Positions 5,112 to 6,061 of a DNA stretch of 6,061 nt are shown here, in pieces; position 1 is the first letter of the stretch, and each line of letters begins with the position of its first letter. The stretch lies in assembly GCA_031296755.1 (NCBI GenBank), contig JAUMMZ010000044.1, forward strand, positions 1 to 6,061, in the 5' to 3' direction. The translations under genes were made by a program, and so were the position numbers. The notes below the pieces were generated by a model. That model saw only the letters and a program-made list of their open reading frames with translations. It was not told the origin of the DNA and did no database searches. Source of the stretch: Collinsella sp. (GTDB lineage Bacteria > Actinomycetota > Coriobacteriia > Coriobacteriales > Coriobacteriaceae).

Positions 5112-5275
5112 TGCCGCGGGCGGGCTGCCCGCAGCCTAAAACCAAGAGATGTTAGGCGCCCGTTCCCCGGCAAAGGTCGGGGCGCCCGGCGCCGGTTTTC
5201 ACGGAGTCGCACCGGCGAGCGACGACGTAACCCGGTGCGCGGAGACAAAACGCACGAAGGATACGGAAGAGAGGT
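5112..5275 (-). other. GC-rich structured leader upstream of aguA
   Basis: No gene is evident between the upstream antiporter and aguA. Several stems are visible: CGCACCGG (5208-5215) with CCGGTGCG (5232-5239); GGCG plus CCCCG (5155-5158, 5165-5169) with CGGGG plus CGCC (5178-5182, 5183-5186); and GCCTAA (5134-5139) with TTAGGC (5152-5157), which shares bases with the previous stem so the two are alternatives. The hexamer GGCGCC occurs three times (5155, 5181, 5188). I matched no riboswitch class that I know, and found no well-spaced promoter. Confidence 0.4.
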
Positions 5276-5320
5276 TGGGGTGGGCGGTGGTTACCGGAGC
5301 TATCGCTCGCACCCACCCCA
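5276..5320 (-). repeat. 9-bp inverted repeat downstream of the upstream antiporter
   Basis: TGGGGTGGG (5276-5284) pairs with CCCACCCCA (5312-5320). The 27-base loop contains a 4-bp stem, GAGC with GCTC. On the - strand it follows the antiporter stop by about 50 bases, as a terminator might, but what comes after is CCTCTCTTCC rather than a T-run. CGGGGCCCCG (5347-5356), a perfect 10-base palindrome, lies nearer the stop. Either may mark the transcript end or processing between the antiporter and aguA. Confidence 0.35.
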
Positions 5321-5368
5321 GGGAATGGTTGAGTGACGAGGAGGGTCGGGGCCCCGAATCCGGGTGCC

Positions 5369-6061
5369 CTAGTTCTCCTCGGCCTCGGCGGCCTCCTCGG
5401 CGAGACGCTGGGCAGCCAGCTCGGGGGTCAGGCCCTTGTACTCTTCCTTGCGGCCCTTGGCGCTGACGACGCGGACGACCTCGCCGATGAGCACGAGCAC
5501 GATGAAGATGACGATCATCGGGACCTTGTCGCCGATTTCGGCGGCGGAGAACGGCACCAGCGTCGCGACGATGGCCAGGACCAGCTCGATGCAGGGGATG
5601 GCCAGCATGACCTTCATCATCGCGCCCTTGAACGGGAACGTGAAGATGCGCTCGCGGTTCGGGTCGTTCTTGCGAAGGTTGAGGAACGCCGGGAACATCG
5701 GGATGTAGGTGAGCAGCAGGAAGACGACGGAGGTGCCGAAGAGCATCCAGAAGACGCCGTTGGAGATGGCGTCGACGGGCACCAGCTGCAGGCAGAGAAC
5801 CAGGGAGGCGACGACGGCGTTGACCAGGTTGGCGCCGTTGGGCATGTCGTCCTCGGAGATCATCGAGGCGAAGACCTTGGGCATGTTGCCGTGCTCGGCG
5901 GCGTAGCGGGCGACGGAGTTGACGCCGAAGGACCAGGCGGCCATGTTGGCGAACAGGGTGATCAGGAAGGCGATGCAGATGACCTTGAAGAGCACGGAAT
6001 CGCCCACCATGGTCTGGACCGCGACGATCATGCCGTAGTCGGGGTCGATGGAGTCGGCCGG
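5369..6061 (-). CDS. APC-superfamily antiporter, AguD-like, C-terminal part (cut by window edge)
   Basis: The visible 230 residues are the C-terminal half of an inner-membrane amino acid/polyamine antiporter; the frame runs open past 6055 to the window end, so the start lies outside. It aligns from PADSIDPDYG onward with residues 248 to about 450 of the antiporter at 1967-3376, about half the positions being identical by eye. Shared blocks include LFANM, WSFGVN, HGNMP, MPNG, VVFLL and YIPMFPAF. About five hydrophobic segments remain. The end is a charged acidic tail (ELAAQRLAEEAAEAEEN) that the paralog lacks. Codons end almost entirely in G or C, as in aguA. Lying directly upstream of aguA on the same strand, it fits the aguD position of known agmatine deiminase operons, so agmatine:putrescine exchange is the likeliest role; the substrate is inferred. 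Confidence 0.88.
   Translation of the reverse strand, partial: PADSIDPDYGMIVAVQTMVGDSVLFKVICIAFLITLFANMAAWSFGVNSVARYAAEHGNMPKVFASMISEDDMPNGANLVNAVVASLVLCLQLVPVDAISNGVFWMLFGTSVVFLLLTYIPMFPAFLNLRKNDPNRERIFTFPFKGAMMKVMLAIPCIELVLAIVATLVPFSAAEIGDKVPMIVIFIVLVLIGEVVRVVSAKGRKEEYKGLTPELAAQRLAEEAAEAEEN

Noticed and set aside
3716..5155. 479-codon + strand ORF opposite aguA
   Set aside because: It is antisense to a clearly identified enzyme with intact catalytic motifs. The long open frame follows from the G/C-ending codons of aguA. Its protein is a low-complexity run of Val, Gly, Asp and Leu.

Overview
The window looks like chromosomal DNA of a moderately GC-rich actinobacterium. The protein styles and intergenic repeat types suggest the class Coriobacteriia, most likely Collinsella or a close relative; this is inference from sequence style, not a database match. 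One complete biosynthetic gene lies on the + strand. An agmatine/polyamine-type cluster fills the - strand from about 1967 to the right edge.

Layout. Positions 50-1081 (+) encode a class I DAHP synthase, the first enzyme of the shikimate pathway. Positions 1082-1739 hold no convincing gene but are dense in structure: hairpins behind the DAHP synthase, a cluster of repeats sharing the core GGGACGTTC that ends in a nearly perfect palindrome (1315-1374), two more hairpins, and a 118-base imperfect inverted repeat (1511-1628). I see nothing at 1191-1264 or 1629-1655. A 63-residue orphan protein (1740-1931, +) follows, with its own promoter and a strong ribosome binding site, and converges on the - strand genes.

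On the - strand, in transcription order (right to left): the C-terminal half of an APC-family antiporter (5369-6061, cut by the window edge); a 285-base leader-like gap rich in inverted repeats; agmatine deiminase aguA (3878-5083); a 3' region ending in a textbook intrinsic terminator (3681-3721); a 77-base palindrome with a possible promoter inside it (3600-3676); a Cys-rich 60-residue small ORF (3366-3548) that overlaps the next start codon; and a complete second APC antiporter (1967-3376), a paralog of the first.

How the genes fit together. AguA hydrolyses agmatine to N-carbamoylputrescine and ammonia. In the known agmatine deiminase pathway an AguD-type antiporter imports agmatine and exports putrescine. 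The antiporter directly upstream of aguA keeps the aguD-aguA order of lactic acid bacterial operons. The putrescine carbamoyltransferase and carbamate kinase that complete that pathway are not in the window. The second antiporter is separated from aguA by a terminator and seems to have its own regulation: a translated small ORF with an internal terminator-like hairpin just before the antiporter ribosome binding site. That arrangement is the most interesting item here.
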